From contig NC_081818.1 in NCBI RefSeq assembly GCF_030704535.1, positions 26,921,501 to 26,985,500 of the forward strand: a DNA stretch of 64,000 bases, given 5' to 3'. Made by a program: the position numbers and the translations under genes. Below the pieces are notes generated by a model. It was not told where the DNA came from. It saw only the letters and a program-made list of their open reading frames with translations, and did no database searches. The stretch is from Vitis vinifera (taxonomy: Eukaryota > Streptophyta > Magnoliopsida > Vitales > Vitaceae). Of the stretch, positions 11,427-23,700 are shown one piece after another (positions within the stretch are counted from its first letter, which is position 1; each line of letters starts with the position of its first letter).

Positions 11427-14400
11427 ATGGCTTCTTCGAATGCTCTCTTGAAGCCATTTTCAATGGCAGAAAGCTGCTTAACCTCTGTACCAACTACACT
11501 CTTCACCACCAAAACCCCACACCCGCTCCTCTCACTCCCACCAAAGCCCGTCAGACTCTTTCACCTCTCCTGCTCGTGTTCCTCTTCATGGGTCTCCCTC
11601 AAAACCAAGACTTCACCGACCACTTTGGTCCCATTTGTGGCACAGACCTCGGACTGGGCTCAGCAGGAGGAGGAGGAAGAGAAGGGTGGGTTGACGTGGG
11701 ACAGTGAAGGAGGGGAAGAGATTGAGGCTTCTGGCTCTGAGGAAGCTTGGGAGGGTGAGGTTGGGGAAGATGGAGAAGAGAGTGAAGGGAGTGAAGATAC
11801 TTACAGTGAGCCGCCTGAGGAGGCTAAGCTTTTTGTGGGGAATTTGCCTTATGATATTGATAGTGAGAAATTGGCTCAGCTTTTTGACGAGGCTGGAGTT
11901 GTGGAGATTGCAGAGGTAAAATTTTTATTTTTATTTTTATTTATTTATTTTTGGTTGTGCTTAGCGCCTCTTTCGTTGATGAGAAAATTGGGGAGAAGGA
12001 AAGAAAGTAATCGTTTTTTTAATTATATGTATTTATTTTTCATTTTGGTTGAGTAGAGTATTATGATTTCTTGAGTCCCATATGATGAAAAATCAAAGGC
12101 CCCAAAAAATTCATTTCCTTTTCTCAGTAAGGAAATGGACTCCAGTCTCTCTTAATTATTGGAGCATAGGGGATTTTCTTCGCATTTGGGGTTCTGATGT
12201 TTTTCTGTTTCTATTTGTAGGTAATTTACAATAGAGAAACAGATCAGAGTCGTGGGTTTGGGTTTATAACAATGAGCACTGTTGAAGAGGCCGAAAAGGC
12301 TGTGGAGATGTTCAACCGATATGTAAGTTGCTTGTTTTCTATCAATCATGTTACTTTGTTGTTTTCTGGTTTCCTGTGGGTGGGTGGTGGGGAAGTGAAA
12401 CAAAGAATGAAGATGATACTTTAATTGCAATACTTCAATTTGTGAGGGCCTATATGGAATTCGACATTCCAATTTGTATGTAGTTTTCATAATGTTGTAT
12501 CTGCATGTTAATTGTCTGTGATCTATTATATGTAAGCCTAGCAAGGAGATGAACAGAAGCTTTAGTTGTAAGATTTCAATTGGTAAAAGCCGAAACTTTC
12601 AATTTTTTACATGAGGTTTACTAAGTAGTAAATGCGGCATGTTAGGGGTGAGTGTTTCCTTTTCTTTCCTGTACATCTTGGGTTGCTATTTTAGTTCCTC
12701 TTCGTAATACAATACTTTCCTTACTTATAAAATAAATAAAAATAGTAGTAAATGCGGCATGTTAATCTTTTGAGATCTTGTTTGAGATAAGGACTCTAGA
12801 TTGAGTTGATTTCTGGCAGTGCAATTTATGGTCTCCCTTTTATGCATCCTTTAAGTTACAACAGTAATAATCAAATTTGGCCCATCAGACCATATTATCT
12901 CAGTTTCTTTATAACCTACTTTGAACTGGCGGTACAAATGTTTTGCTAAGGACACCAATTTTATTGAGATCCTGAATAGCTTAGTCTGTGGGAGCATAGA
13001 CCTCTCACATGCATGTGCTGGAGGGCAAGTCCCACCTTTAAGGATTGAAATTTTCTTTACCTATCAAAAAAAAAAAAAAAAAGTCCCACCTTTAAGGAAT
13101 AATCCATATGAGTGTCTATACTCATAACCATAGTTGTGAAAAGTGCGCTTAAGCATGCTTAGGCTCAAGGCACAATCACTCCCTAGTTATAGTGCCTTGC
13201 TTGTCAAGGCATGCACCTTGTTGGAGAGGCATGCCTAGTCTACTCTACTTTTTCTTTTTAATACACTTTTATTCTTTAAATTTCTAACTATATTTTGAAA
13301 TTTATATAATTTCATTTCATTTTTGTTGAATGTCCTTTTTAAATGTTTGGAACCTTAAATTTTTTCTTGATTGAATTGGATTTTGGATCATATCTTATAA
13401 AATTGATATGCATCATAAGTAGCATTTCACTTCACTCAAGTGCGCCTTGTGTTGCACCTAAACCATTGGAGACTTTTTGCACCTTGCACCTTTTAAAACT
13501 ATGCTCATAACTACCTCATCTGATAGCAAACTTTTATTCGGTAATTGGTCCAGGCAATGGATTGACTATATCTTTTAACTCTTATCATCCATTGTCACCC
13601 AACAGCATTGTTTTCATGGGTTGTATAGTACTTCTCAACTGAGGTTGGTCAGATTAATGTTTTCCCATCTATTCTTTGATGCTTTAAGAGAAATTTCTGC
13701 AACAGCAGCAAAGCAAACTGCAATTGGAAACAAAGATTGGTGAACGGAAAAGTATGTGAGGGTTCTTAAAGAGAAATGTTGTAGATAAACTCAATGTTCT
13801 TACAAACTAAGAGGGATTTATGAGGGATGATATTAACTGTCTTATTTCCAAACTATTCAACTTATCGCTATCAAGTGATAACCTTTAAAGAGTTATGGAA
13901 GATAAACCACCCAAAGTGTATAGATTTAGCACATGGCTGCTATATCTTCTTGACTGTATTTTCTGGGTTCCAAAACCCAACCTTTTGTTGAGCAGTGGTA
14001 GCTGACCAATAGAGCTCTAGTCTATAGCATCAAGGTCTCTTGGAGTAGCATGAGAACACCATTGATTACCTGTTACTGCAGTGGGCATCTCCAATGCCTT
14101 TTTATGGAGACCTTTCAGTTGTGCAGCCCCAAAGTGGATGTGCATGAGTCATGACGACAATTGAAATATGATAATATAGGCTAATATATTTCATTGAAAT
14201 AAGGTAAAATATGGTAATATATTTTTTAGGATAAACCCTTATTGGGTCTCTCTCTCTCTCTCTCTAGTTTTGCATCTATAGCATCTAACTTGGGAGGCTA
14301 CCCCATGAATGATTAAAATGCTCTATTTCTTAATTTAGAATGCATGCATGCTTGGTAAGTTTGCACTTCTGTAATTTTATCGGGATGTGAGAGTTTCATT

Positions 14401-15450
14401 TATTCTGAACAGGATTTAAATGGAAGGTTTTTGACCGTCAATAAGGCTGCTCCAAGAGGGTCACGTCCAGAACGACCTCCGCAAGCATTTGAACCTTCAT
14501 TCAGAATTTATGTTGGCAACCTGCCATGGCAAGTGGATGATGCTCGTCTGGAGCAAGTGTTCAGTGAGCACGGTAAGGTGGTTGATGCCAGGGTAGTCTA
14601 TGACCGAGACACTCAACGTTCACGTGGATTTGGCTTTGTGACAATGTCCAGTGAGACAGAACTGAATGATGCCATTGCTGCTCTTGATGGACAGGTTATA
14701 TGCATGCCTCCTGTTTCATATATAAGTTTTGAAATTTCTATTTTCCTCTCAAATGAAACCCATACTTAGAGAGCTAGGAACCACGCAGAGGTCAATAGTC
14801 AGTCTAGTGAAATTATCACAGCCCTATTTGATGCTTGGAGAGCAGTCCATAAAAATTTGGTGGTCAGAAGGATGCAATCTCTTTATGGATATCAATGCAA
14901 CCTTGAAGATATCATTCGGGGAATTCCACCCAAAAATGGAGTCGTCTTGAATTTCCTACCGATTAAACCTGGGTAAAACTTAGTTGCAACAGCTTATGGT
15001 AGTTCAGCATTTTTTAGGGCTTTAAACTCAATAGAAGCTTTTAACCTGGCCCTTTTGAATTATGGAAAGTGGAAAAGATGAGAAAAATTAAAAATAAAAC
15101 ACAATAAAGGACCGTGAGTAATTGCTGATTCTTGCAGACACCTTGAACTGAAGATTCTTTTTCCGCTTTTCTGGTAGAAGCATGTTCAAAGTGAACAAGT
15201 AAAACATAGTTTGAATGACATTCAGCAAAGAACTTCTTTGATTTGTTTCTATTATATATTTTAAGACTTAAGTGGGCTTGCTATTTTCATTTGATCACAA
15301 CAATTGATCTGTTGGGGCTAGTGATTTACCAGCTTCTCATTTTAGTAAACATACAGCCTGATTTTACATTTCTTGGTGTTGCAGAGTTTGGATGGCAGGG
15401 CAATCAGAGTAAATGTTGCAGAGGAACGGCCGAGGCGTGGCTCCTATTAA
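11427..15450 (+). CDS. CP31: Chloroplast 31-kDa-type ribonucleoprotein with two RRMs
   Basis: Nucleus-encoded chloroplast RNA-binding protein; this family binds plastid mRNAs and supports their stability and C-to-U editing. Four exons, 11427-11915, 12221-12322, 14413-14694 and 15385-15450, give exactly 312 codons plus stop, all junctions GT-AG and phase 0. Residues 1 to about 70 are rich in Ser, Thr and Pro with few acids, as in a plastid transit peptide. An acidic Glu/Gly/Ser region follows (about 80-132), typical of CP31. RRM1 spans about 134-210 with RNP2 LFVGNL and RNP1 [11 protein letters not shown]2 spans about 227-305 with IYVGNL and RGFGFVTM. The protein ends in ERPRRGSY. The acidic domain is what separates CP31 from CP29 and CP33, so this is the best fit. 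Intron 2 (2.1 kb) has taken at least three transposon insertions, but the exons are intact. Confidence 0.94.
12645..12743 (+). mobile_element. 5'-truncated LINE tail (99 bp) with 21-bp TSD
   Basis: A perfect 21-bp direct repeat, starting AGTAGTAAATG, flanks this segment at 12624-12644 and 12744-12764. The insert ends in an A-rich tail after TTACTTATAAA, which resembles the 3' end of other LINE tails in the window. It lies in intron 2 of the CP31-type gene, in the sense direction. Confidence 0.85.
13045..13080 (+). mobile_element. Micro-insertion: 36-bp LINE tail with 18-bp TSD
   Basis: The 18-bp repeat starting AAGTCCCACC occurs at 13027-13044 and 13081-13098. Between the copies lie only about 19 bp ending TTACCTATC and a run of A. 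This is what target-primed reverse transcription leaves when it stops almost at once. It lies in intron 2 of the CP31-type gene. Confidence 0.88.
13129..13503. mobile_element. Non-autonomous hAT-like element (375 bp) with 8-bp TSD
   Basis: The 8-bp sequence CTCATAAC flanks the element at 13121-13128 and 13504-13511. The ends are imperfect inverted repeats: CATAGTTGTGAAAAGTGC on the left and GCACCTTTTAAAACTATG on the right. An 8-bp TSD with short inverted ends is the mark of the hAT superfamily. Just inside both ends the sequence is rich in AAGGC and GCACCTT motifs. No coding capacity is seen. The element sits in intron 2 of the CP31-type gene and is related to the one at 30669-31581. Confidence 0.88.
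14251..14267. repeat. (TC)n microsatellite
   Basis: Uninterrupted TCTCTC run in intron 2 of the CP31-type gene. Confidence 0.8.
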
Positions 15451-16915
15451 TTTCTGGAGGTTGTTTTTTGAGAGGTTTACCTGAACACTTAAAGGTCCAG
15501 TGTCTCCTTTTTGACAGAAGATATCTTAGGGCACTTTTTATGTTCTCTGTTTTATTATTTATAATTACCTTTTTTAAGGGGAAAAAAGGCTCAAAGAAAT
15601 GGCAAGTTTTGTATTAGGAGTTGGAAGCTACTCAAGTTTTCTTGTGATTACATTTAGAATGCATTTAGCAGTGATTTTAGGAAGTATTTCTAGCTTTTTT
15701 AAAACTTAAAAATTTTTATCTTTTTAATGTTAGAAATGTTAAAAACGTTTCCAAAAATTTCTACCAAACTGATATTTATTCAGCTTGGTGCAATGATCCA
15801 ATTAATCTCATTAGATAATCAAATCTTGTACTGAAAGTCTGAAACCAATAACACTGTTGATATGTTGTTGGCTTAAGTTCCCATTTCTGGGGAAGAGAAA
15901 CTGCTTGGAAAATGAAATATTGCACAATATTTTTTGAACACAAAAATCTGTCTTCCCCCAACCCTGGGCTTACAATGAAGGTCCTCTGCTGAATTGGTTG
16001 GGCCCTGCAGTTTATTTGACCAACTTGTGCACTGGGGATGGTGCTTAAAACAATTGGAGGTGAATCATTTACGTTAATGGATTTCCAAAGAACCTGGCAA
16101 GATAGAAGAAAAACAATGTATCTTGTTCCCTGTTTGCCTGTCAACTCCCAACTAGTTGGTTTAATCAAATTGAGGTGACATTATGCATGCCCTGCCTCCA
16201 ATTCACACAAAATTATATTCTTTTAAGCCTATGTTTGGTTCTCATAAAATGCATAGCGTATGCTTAGAAACTATATTACTTGCTGCAATGAATCTTATTT
16301 TTTTGCCGGGGATTACATCACCTCCCTTAGTTGATACACAATTTCAACATGATCCAAGGAAACTAGAAAAGAAAAAGAAACATTAGTTAGAAATCCACTT
16401 CAGCGATTAATTTCTAGTATGAAAGTTACATGAAATCTTGCCCACGCTATACATTGTTTAACTCATTCGGCAACCCTAGAGAATTGCATGCCACACCTAC
16501 ATTAAATGTTTAGCTAACCAATGCCTGAACTTGAACGTGAAAACGCCTGTGGCTTTGAGTTTAAAATTTTACAAAATTTACAGTATGAATATCTGAAGTA
16601 CTAGACATCATGAACAAAGGGGAAATGAAGAGTTCAACTGCCGAGACCTACCTACATGCTGCAGAACCTTATATCCCAATTCCTTGAGAAAATGGGGTAT
16701 GCTTGAACCTTTTGCCCTTGGTTCTCTTAGTATCATTTTTACCAGGTTGATTTGCATGTAATTTTGTAAATTTACTCAAGTACTGAAAATTGGTGTGAGA
16801 GGCTCCCATCATCTCTTCTGTAATCGATCTTCAGAAAATTAAGTTGAGGCTACGCACTTCAGAGTTCAGCAAGGGAAAGCCCCCTCTCGCCCTGATACAG
16901 ATCAATTCAGTGGAG
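15451..16915. other. Region between two convergent genes; probable small MITE at about 15655-15775
   Basis: This contains the 3' ends of the CP31-type gene (plus) and the GATA/NET gene (minus). At 15655-15775 a segment begins GCAGTGATTTTAGGAAG and closes with its approximate inverse, as in small palindromic MITEs; a similar one lies at 37813-37935. No TSD was found for it. The open frames at 15776-16168 (minus) and 16183-16386 (plus) resemble no known protein and are taken as chance. Confidence 0.45.
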
Positions 16916-19900
16916 CTACCTTGAAAGCTTCCTAGCCTTTTCAACTGCTTCAACATAATAATACAATCTCCACAATGTTGCATTATCCTACAAATAACAA
17001 CACAATATTGGCATGATTGGCTTGGTGAAGATCTTTCTCTCTCTATATATATAGGCAATCATAACTTGATGGTTTTTACTTACTTCTTTTTCCAGATTGA
17101 CATGGATTTCATCAGAGTGTATTTCTGGTAGCTTACCACGCTGGATAATTTCCACAGCACGTTCAAGATTTTTAGGAGGTAGCTTCTGAATCATTTTTTG
17201 AAGCTGTTGCTTCTCACGGCGGGTCATTGGCCTGCAATTGAAGTTAAGATCTCTGGTGTTACTGATTCAGTCAAGTTGAAAAGCAAGGCACTGGGGCATG
17301 TCATTCACAGATGTAAGCAAAGCCAGTCATTAAGGGACAAATAGCAGTCAATTAACAGATAGAAAACTATCAGAAAAGAAATAATTACAAAATGCACATT
17401 AAAAAATGGCACCATCTACGGGACAGTATGACAGAAGGCAAATGCATCTTAACGGATGAGCCCGAAGGAGGTAAAATTTCTCCATCTTGTGTTTCGTGGA
17501 ATGTTAAGGAGTTAAGATACACACCCGGTCAAACGTAAAATAAACGCAAGTTTTGTCACGGAAAATATCTGGGCTACCATATATCCCAAGCGGCTGAGTT
17601 CTGACTTAACTCTCATTAAATCCCATTCCTTGTTTAATTTAGTTGTTGGGGGGGTTGGTCAGCTTGAATGGAATGCACTGTCTCTCGTGTCTGAAGCCTC
17701 TCTTCCACCCAGAGCTCATGCAACAACAATCTTAAGGCACAAGGTGGGCATTCCATGGAATAATATTATTCCAGGAAGCAACAAAACAAAAACCTCAAGC
17801 CATACATGGGACATCCTATAGAATATTATAATTCCACAATGGAAATATTCAGATCATACTTGATTTGAGCTGTTTGAAACCTAATGATTACCTTCACTTG
17901 GGCTTGACTGGCTTTGGCCTGAGCTAACCCACTTGAGTCATAGCTCGAGTGTCAAAGGCTGCTAAATCACATGTCACATGTCTTCCAAAAAATCAATGCA
18001 ATTTTTTATATTTGCACAAGAGAAGTGCTGGCATGGACTTCTAGAACCAATCATACCAGCCAACTATAAGGTTTGCGCTTTCCATTTTCCTATAAAACCA
18101 CCAGTCCTTTATAGCCAAAAGCTTTGAGAGGGCATTTATTTTACATGCATAAACCCATATGCCTTTTCGGTTGAGAACAAAGGGGACAAACCAACCAAGC
18201 TTCCCCTCAACAAGTTCAATGAAATCGAAGCAATGTACCTGCACTGGCACATTACAGTGTCCAGAAGTTGTTCAAGTTGCTGCTCCATAAGCCCTAGCTG
18301 AAAAAATATAAAGAAACTTTCAGCATACTAATTTCTGATTCAAGGCCAGCATGAAAACCACAAAATAGTTGGCATTGTAGCCATAAGTAAGAACAATAAG
18401 ATAAGAAAATGCTTTGGAGTTTGGAAAAGAATGAATTTTTGGAATGTTACTGTTCCAGATAGTTCATCCGAATATTTCTTCACTCTCTCCTCAACCAGTG
18501 AGCAATCATTCTCTAGAAGGATCTTCAGATCGTCATTCACCTGGGACAAAACAAATTAAGGCCACCCACATCCATAAGTTTTCCATGACCAACCATAAAG
18601 CCCAAATGTGTACACATAAACTGACTTTAATTTAGAAGCCAATAGAAGTATTCTTTTGTCTTTAACGGAAGTAACAGAATTATTGTGAACAATAATTATA
18701 CACAGAAGAAGAGCTGTAACCATACTGAGCTCAAACTCTAGTGAGACAGTTGGAGGGACAGAGAAGGGAGGGAGGAGGAAGTTATTGGCCTATTGCATTC
18801 CACTTCCTCTCCAACCCTCTGATACCTCCTCTACCACTGACCACAGCACAATATTGAACATTCCAAATCCAGCAAATCTATCTAAGATCTAAACATCAAA
18901 GTTGATTGTTCTTACTTCTCCATTTTCTTTCTCAGCTCCTGTATTTGAACAAAAAAGAGGCTCCCTTTGCTTTTCAAGTCTGATTCCACAAGCATCACAT
19001 AGAGACTGAAAATGGAGAACCAAAATAAATAATGTATACAATATATAATGGAGTAAAAACAGAATTGATGGTCACCTTATGCCCCTCTGGACCAGTTCGC
19101 CACCTCAAGGTCTCTGTAGTGTGGCAATGAGCACAGCTTTTAACAATATTGGATTTTCTTTTTTCCGAAGAAGCCCCATCCACGCACTCAAATGCTGAAC
19201 CCTATATATTTAAAGAAGGGGGAGAGAGAGAGAGAGAGAGAGGAATCTCAACATTTGCTCAGTTTCATATCAAGCTTTGCATGCTTCATTCTCTAGAAAA
19301 TAAGAAAAAAATTGATCACTATTAACAAACAACCATTTGTCGGAAATCTGAAGGGAATTTCACTGAACAAATGGAGGCAAGTACAGGAACAAAAGCAAAG
19401 AAACAATAGAATGTTATTGCTGAGGGGAACAACATTCACCCTAGAAGTCATCCAAAGTCAAAGCTTCAACTTTAGATGATTTTTTTTTTCCTGGAAATCA
19501 GCCTTTGAATTGCCGATCAAATAATACAAAATAAAAGGCAGTTTAATACTCTTGAAATATCAATGACTTCTCTCATAATGTCAGCATTCCATGAACCTTT
19601 AGCTACCACAATCACACATGAGAAAACATCAAAAAATAATTTTCGCACGTGGCCACTACAAAAAACTTTAATAGCTTAATAAAGCAGCAAGAACTCTAAC
19701 CAAAAATAAAACCACTAAGCTTATACATACATATTCATATAAAGAACATCAATGAAAGAACAATGCAACTATTCTAATGATTTTCTTCTATCTTTCTATG
19801 TTGTTTTATCTTAAGCAATGATCCCTCAGTTTTGTGTTAAAATACGTAATCAAATGCATGTTTTCAATTAGGATGATTGTTTTTTTTTTTTTTAATCAGA

Positions 19901-22121
19901 ATTCAATTATCATGATTATTGCCAACATATATTCAACAGGTTCAATTCAAAGTTCCAAAATAACTTAGGTGTCATTAGGACGCACTTCCTATTTTTTAAT
20001 TTTAAACAAAAGGTGTGAACTTACCTTGTGTTCTTAAAAATTGTTTCTAAAATTTTTCAAATTAGAGGTGGTAAAAGTTTTTCAATACCTCAATTTTTTA
20101 GAAATGGTTTTTAAAAACCATTATCTTTTTAAGGTACATCTCCAAGAGTTCTTGCATTTTATAGGAGTTACTACCACTTTATGTTTTTAAAAACAGAAAA
20201 TAAGAATCCAACAGACAGTTAATTAGTTGTTTAAGTAGAGCATCCAAAAGACATCTGCAACATCAGATGCATAAAACAACAAAAACAAGGAACCACATCT
20301 AAACATAATTTGAGCCGTGTGCCTAGTCTATTAAAGTCAATTAGAGAAATAAACATTACTAGATTTGAAGATCTAACTAAATGCTTTCATCTATATAATG
20401 ATGTTTACAGACATTCTTGGGTGCATATAGAGTTCAGCTTAAAAAGAAGTTTATTTCATATAATTCCAATTATCATTGTAATCAACCAAAAACCATATTA
20501 AATCTTGTCAAGTTAATATCAAACAAGAGGCAGAATAGAATCAGTTTATGGGTTCCACACAACCAACTGAATAAACTTGAACTATCTTTCAAAAGCAGAG
20601 AGTATGAGCACTTCCATCAACGTTCTGAGGGTAATTTGGCTTATAATTTTAGAAATATAGTTGTGGACCATCAAGGGGTGTGTATGTGTGTGTGTTAAAC
20701 AAATATTTAAACAGAAATTGATAATATCATTATAAAGAGATCACAAAAGGCTAACCTCTCTACTAGATCCACAACTGATATGACTAGCATTTGGAGAGGA
20801 CATCTTACGCTTCTTACAGGGAAATTGCCCTGCACAACCATCAGATTCACCATTCGAATTACGGGATTGATGCTTTTTGTATCTTAAATGTGCTTGTATC
20901 TGACGTATAGCTAGAACAGGATCGAGCATCTGCTTCCAAATGCCATATAGATGAATATTGAAACATTAAGATTCTTAAAAGTATCCAACATGTGACATAT
21001 AAGAATTATAGGGTTCAATAATTTAAAAAAAGAAAAAAAGAAAAAAACAGTTTTTATCAGAATGTTTTTCACATCCTGCAGGAAATAAAAATGTGTCCTC
21101 AAGGTTAACATGTAAAAACAGTCTTATATTGACAATAACATAGTTAACAGATTTTAACCTTTTCCTACTTCTGAGTGGATCACATGAAACCAAACTAATG
21201 AACTTAAAAAGTATGCCTCATTCCATAGGTCATTTCATTGTTCAGAGACATGCCAAACATTAAATAACCAATCTTCAAAAATTCATATTCCAAGAACCTA
21301 CAAGTAACCGGAGTTTGCTTCTTTATTTGAAAAAATAAAAAATAAAGAAAAAATGCAAAGATTAATTTATTAAAAGCACCTACTTAAAAGAGAAAGGAAG
21401 GGGGATGCACCAAAACAGTATAGAAGAAAAGAGAAAGAGAACAAAATATTAAAACAAAATAAAATTAAAATTAAAACCTCTTCTTAACTACAACCCAACC
21501 AATCAACAAAATCTAAGAGAAGGATGTCATAGCCATAAACTTTCCGCACTAAACAAGAAGAGCACAAAGGAATAAACTTTTGAGAGTGCATGACCAGAAT
21601 GCTCCTCATCATAAAATGAAATGTGATTTGTCTCTTGTCATATAGTCCAAAATAAACACAAGGGAAGTTTGCTCATACTGCGCATCTATGCTTTAAACAG
21701 GGGAATATAATTAAATTTACCTATATGAATGAATGGGTGTATGTAATTAATTTACCTCATCAACTTCCTGTGTCAGAGAAGTCACACTCTGCCTGAGCAA
21801 TGCTTTCAATCTCTCATTTTTAAAATCTGAAATCCCAGCTCCAATGCCATTACTAAACAAAGAACCAGAACTAGAAGAGCTCTTGGCCTCTTTACCATCA
21901 CAACCATGCTTTATTTTATCCCCATCCCTAACTTGTCCACCTGTTCTTGCAGATAATTCAGAGGCTTGGGAAGAGCAAGGTAGAAAATCCTTATCTTGCG
22001 AGAGTAACTCTGCTACTTCACGCACATAGAAACCAAAGTAATTTGGTCCTACTTTATTGTGTTCAGCAGAAGCAACCACACACTTTGATCCTTCTGACAT
22101 GTGAAAGGGAAACCCCCAACA
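16916..22121 (-). CDS. GATA-type zinc finger protein with C-terminal NET domain (N-terminus uncertain)
   Basis: Eight exons join cleanly: 21756-22121, 20756-20929, 19076-19201, 18916-19005, 18451-18540, 18239-18297, 17084-17231 and 16916-16987, giving about 374 codons. A zinc finger is split across exons 3 and 4: CAHC, 18 residues, CDAC, followed by GIRL. That is the C-X2-C-X18-C-X2-C spacing of plant GATA factors. The C-terminus (PPKNLERAVEIIQRGK, IHSDEIHVNLEKE, then TLWRLYYYVEA) is an extra-terminal NET domain as in BET proteins, but no bromodomain is seen. The gene is therefore probably a nuclear chromatin or transcription factor. The first exon opens in frame at a good acceptor (22122), so an upstream coding exon is likely; the first internal Met is at 22098-22100. 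I recognise the domains but not an established gene name. Confidence 0.85.
19217..19241. repeat. (GA)n microsatellite
   Basis: A run of GA repeats in the GATA/NET gene intron between 19202 and 20755, very close to the acceptor of the exon at 19076-19201. On the minus strand it is a CT tract and may overlap the polypyrimidine region of the splice site. Confidence 0.75.
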
Positions 22122-22651
22122 CTGCAAATGAAAACAATAGTTTATCAGCACATTTTAGAACACAATCCTGAGTCTTTAGTGATAAGTAATTAAGGGAAGG
22201 GCTCAATACAAGCCTTCCCTCCTTCTAGAAGGAAAAATGGTATTGCAAATTAAAACATTATATATCGAAGGTGTCAAAAAATTATGATACAGATATGATA
22301 CATACAACATAACACTTGTTTCATGTAAAGTTATATAAAATCAAAGGTGCTTATCAGAACTTAGTGCATTTTATACACACACACGCACACAATGATGGTG
22401 GTTACACATGACATTTATTGATTATGCATGACAATTATTGTTGCACTTTGAATTCCAAACAACCCAAGGTCTGAGGTATGAGCAAGTTAAAATAGGCCCT
22501 AAGGTTATTTTATTACTGTTTAAGCTGTACCTAAAGATTAAAAATGGATGATAAAAATTAAAGGAAGGGAGAGGGATGATACTATACAGAAACTATTGTG
22601 CGCATGTCGCCAAAGGCACTCTCAAAAAATTGATGTTTGAGTGTAATTATT

Positions 22652-22667
22652 TTTTTTTTTTGATAGA
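22652..22667 (-). mobile_element. Micro-insertion: 16-bp LINE tail with 21-bp TSD
   Basis: The 21-bp repeat TGATGTTTGAG... is present at 22631-22651 and 22668-22688 without a mismatch. Only a T run and TGATAGA lie between. In reverse complement this is TCTATCA plus poly(A), the same terminus as the longer LINE tails here (TACCTATCA plus A run). Confidence 0.82.
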
Positions 22668-22968
22668 TGATGTTTGAGTGTAATTATTATTCCAACGAAA
22701 ATTGAGAAGGTATTAGTTGAATTAAAGATATATCACTTGGATGATTTGATGCTGACAAGACTAATAATGATGGAAGAATGAAAATATGTGTTTAATTTAT
22801 TAGTTTTCCATTTTTGAAGTTCTCGTGAGGATGGTAACAAACTTTAAAATGTAGAACATTGATCATAGCACACAACACACATATGTCAATAATCCATGTG
22901 AATATAACATTAAACTTGTATAAACTAACACCAATGTTAATGTGTGCTACAAATTTACAAAAATAACT

Positions 22969-23086
22969 CTACGCTTGAGGCTTGGCTCAAGTGGCAAGTG
23001 GTTGAGGTGAGGTTGTGCGAGGTTTAGGATCGAGTCCTAGTGAGGACCCAAAAAAAAAAAGTTTTCCCGTGAAAAATGATAATAAT
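22969..23086 (+). mobile_element. tRNA-derived SINE with Pol III A and B boxes and 17-bp TSD
   Basis: TGGCTCAAGTGG at 22983-22994 matches the tRNA A-box consensus completely. GGATCGAGTCC at 23027-23037 matches the B box with one mismatch. The spacing of 32 bp fits an internal RNA polymerase III promoter. An A run begins at 23050, followed by about 25 bp of 3' sequence. The flanks, 22952-22968 and 23087-23103, are 16/17 identical, which marks retroposition. There is no cloverleaf partner arm that would make this a real tRNA gene. It lies just upstream of the recognised exons of the GATA/NET gene. Confidence 0.85.
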
Positions 23087-23700
23087 AATTTACAAACATA
23101 ACTACATATGCATGAAGGTAACTAATTAAAAAGAAATGCATGAAGAAGAAAATCAAGAAATTTTACTATTAATGTAAGACAGTTAATGAAACAACAAACA
23201 ATTACCCAAAGCACTTTGCAACAAGACAAGAAACACTCGATTACAATTTTTGCAACATAAATCATAGGCAAATGGTTGAATCATTGTCATTAGAAAGCTA
23301 TTGCTGAGGATCTTCCAGATTTTTTGTCTCATGTTTGTTATTTTGATTAGCGAGGAACAAAAGAGTTTTTTTAGATGAGCAATGGACTGTTTTGGACTAA
23401 ATTCCCCAACCTTTATTTTATCTTGAGATCCATTAATCTCCTACTCTTGAAAGGAATAAATAGAGTAATAATTTGATTCTTCATTGCTATAGTAGGTAGT
23501 AAATAGGAGAGAATAGAATTTGTTTTATCTTTACAAAAGAAAAAAAAAACGGGAGTAATTAATTGTGACACCTTCACAAAAAAATGGCAAACAATTCATC
23601 CTCCTTGGTCACTTGTAAGGATCAATTTGGTCCCTCCCAGGATTTTGGTAGACATGATGATTGTTGCCTTTCAAGAGTCCATAGGTCTACTAAGATCAGT

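Noticed and set aside
15776-16168. Open frame of 130 codons, minus strand
   Set aside because: No recognisable protein; it lies in the 3' flank between two convergent genes.
19840-19925. A further LINE micro-insertion around the T run at about 19879
   Set aside because: Flanks (TTCAATTAGGATGATTGTT and TTCAATTATCATGATTATT) agree only partly, with three mismatches, and the TACCTATC terminus is absent.
22983-23037. A tRNA gene at the A/B box pair
   Set aside because: Acceptor and anticodon stems cannot be formed; A run and TSD identify a SINE instead.
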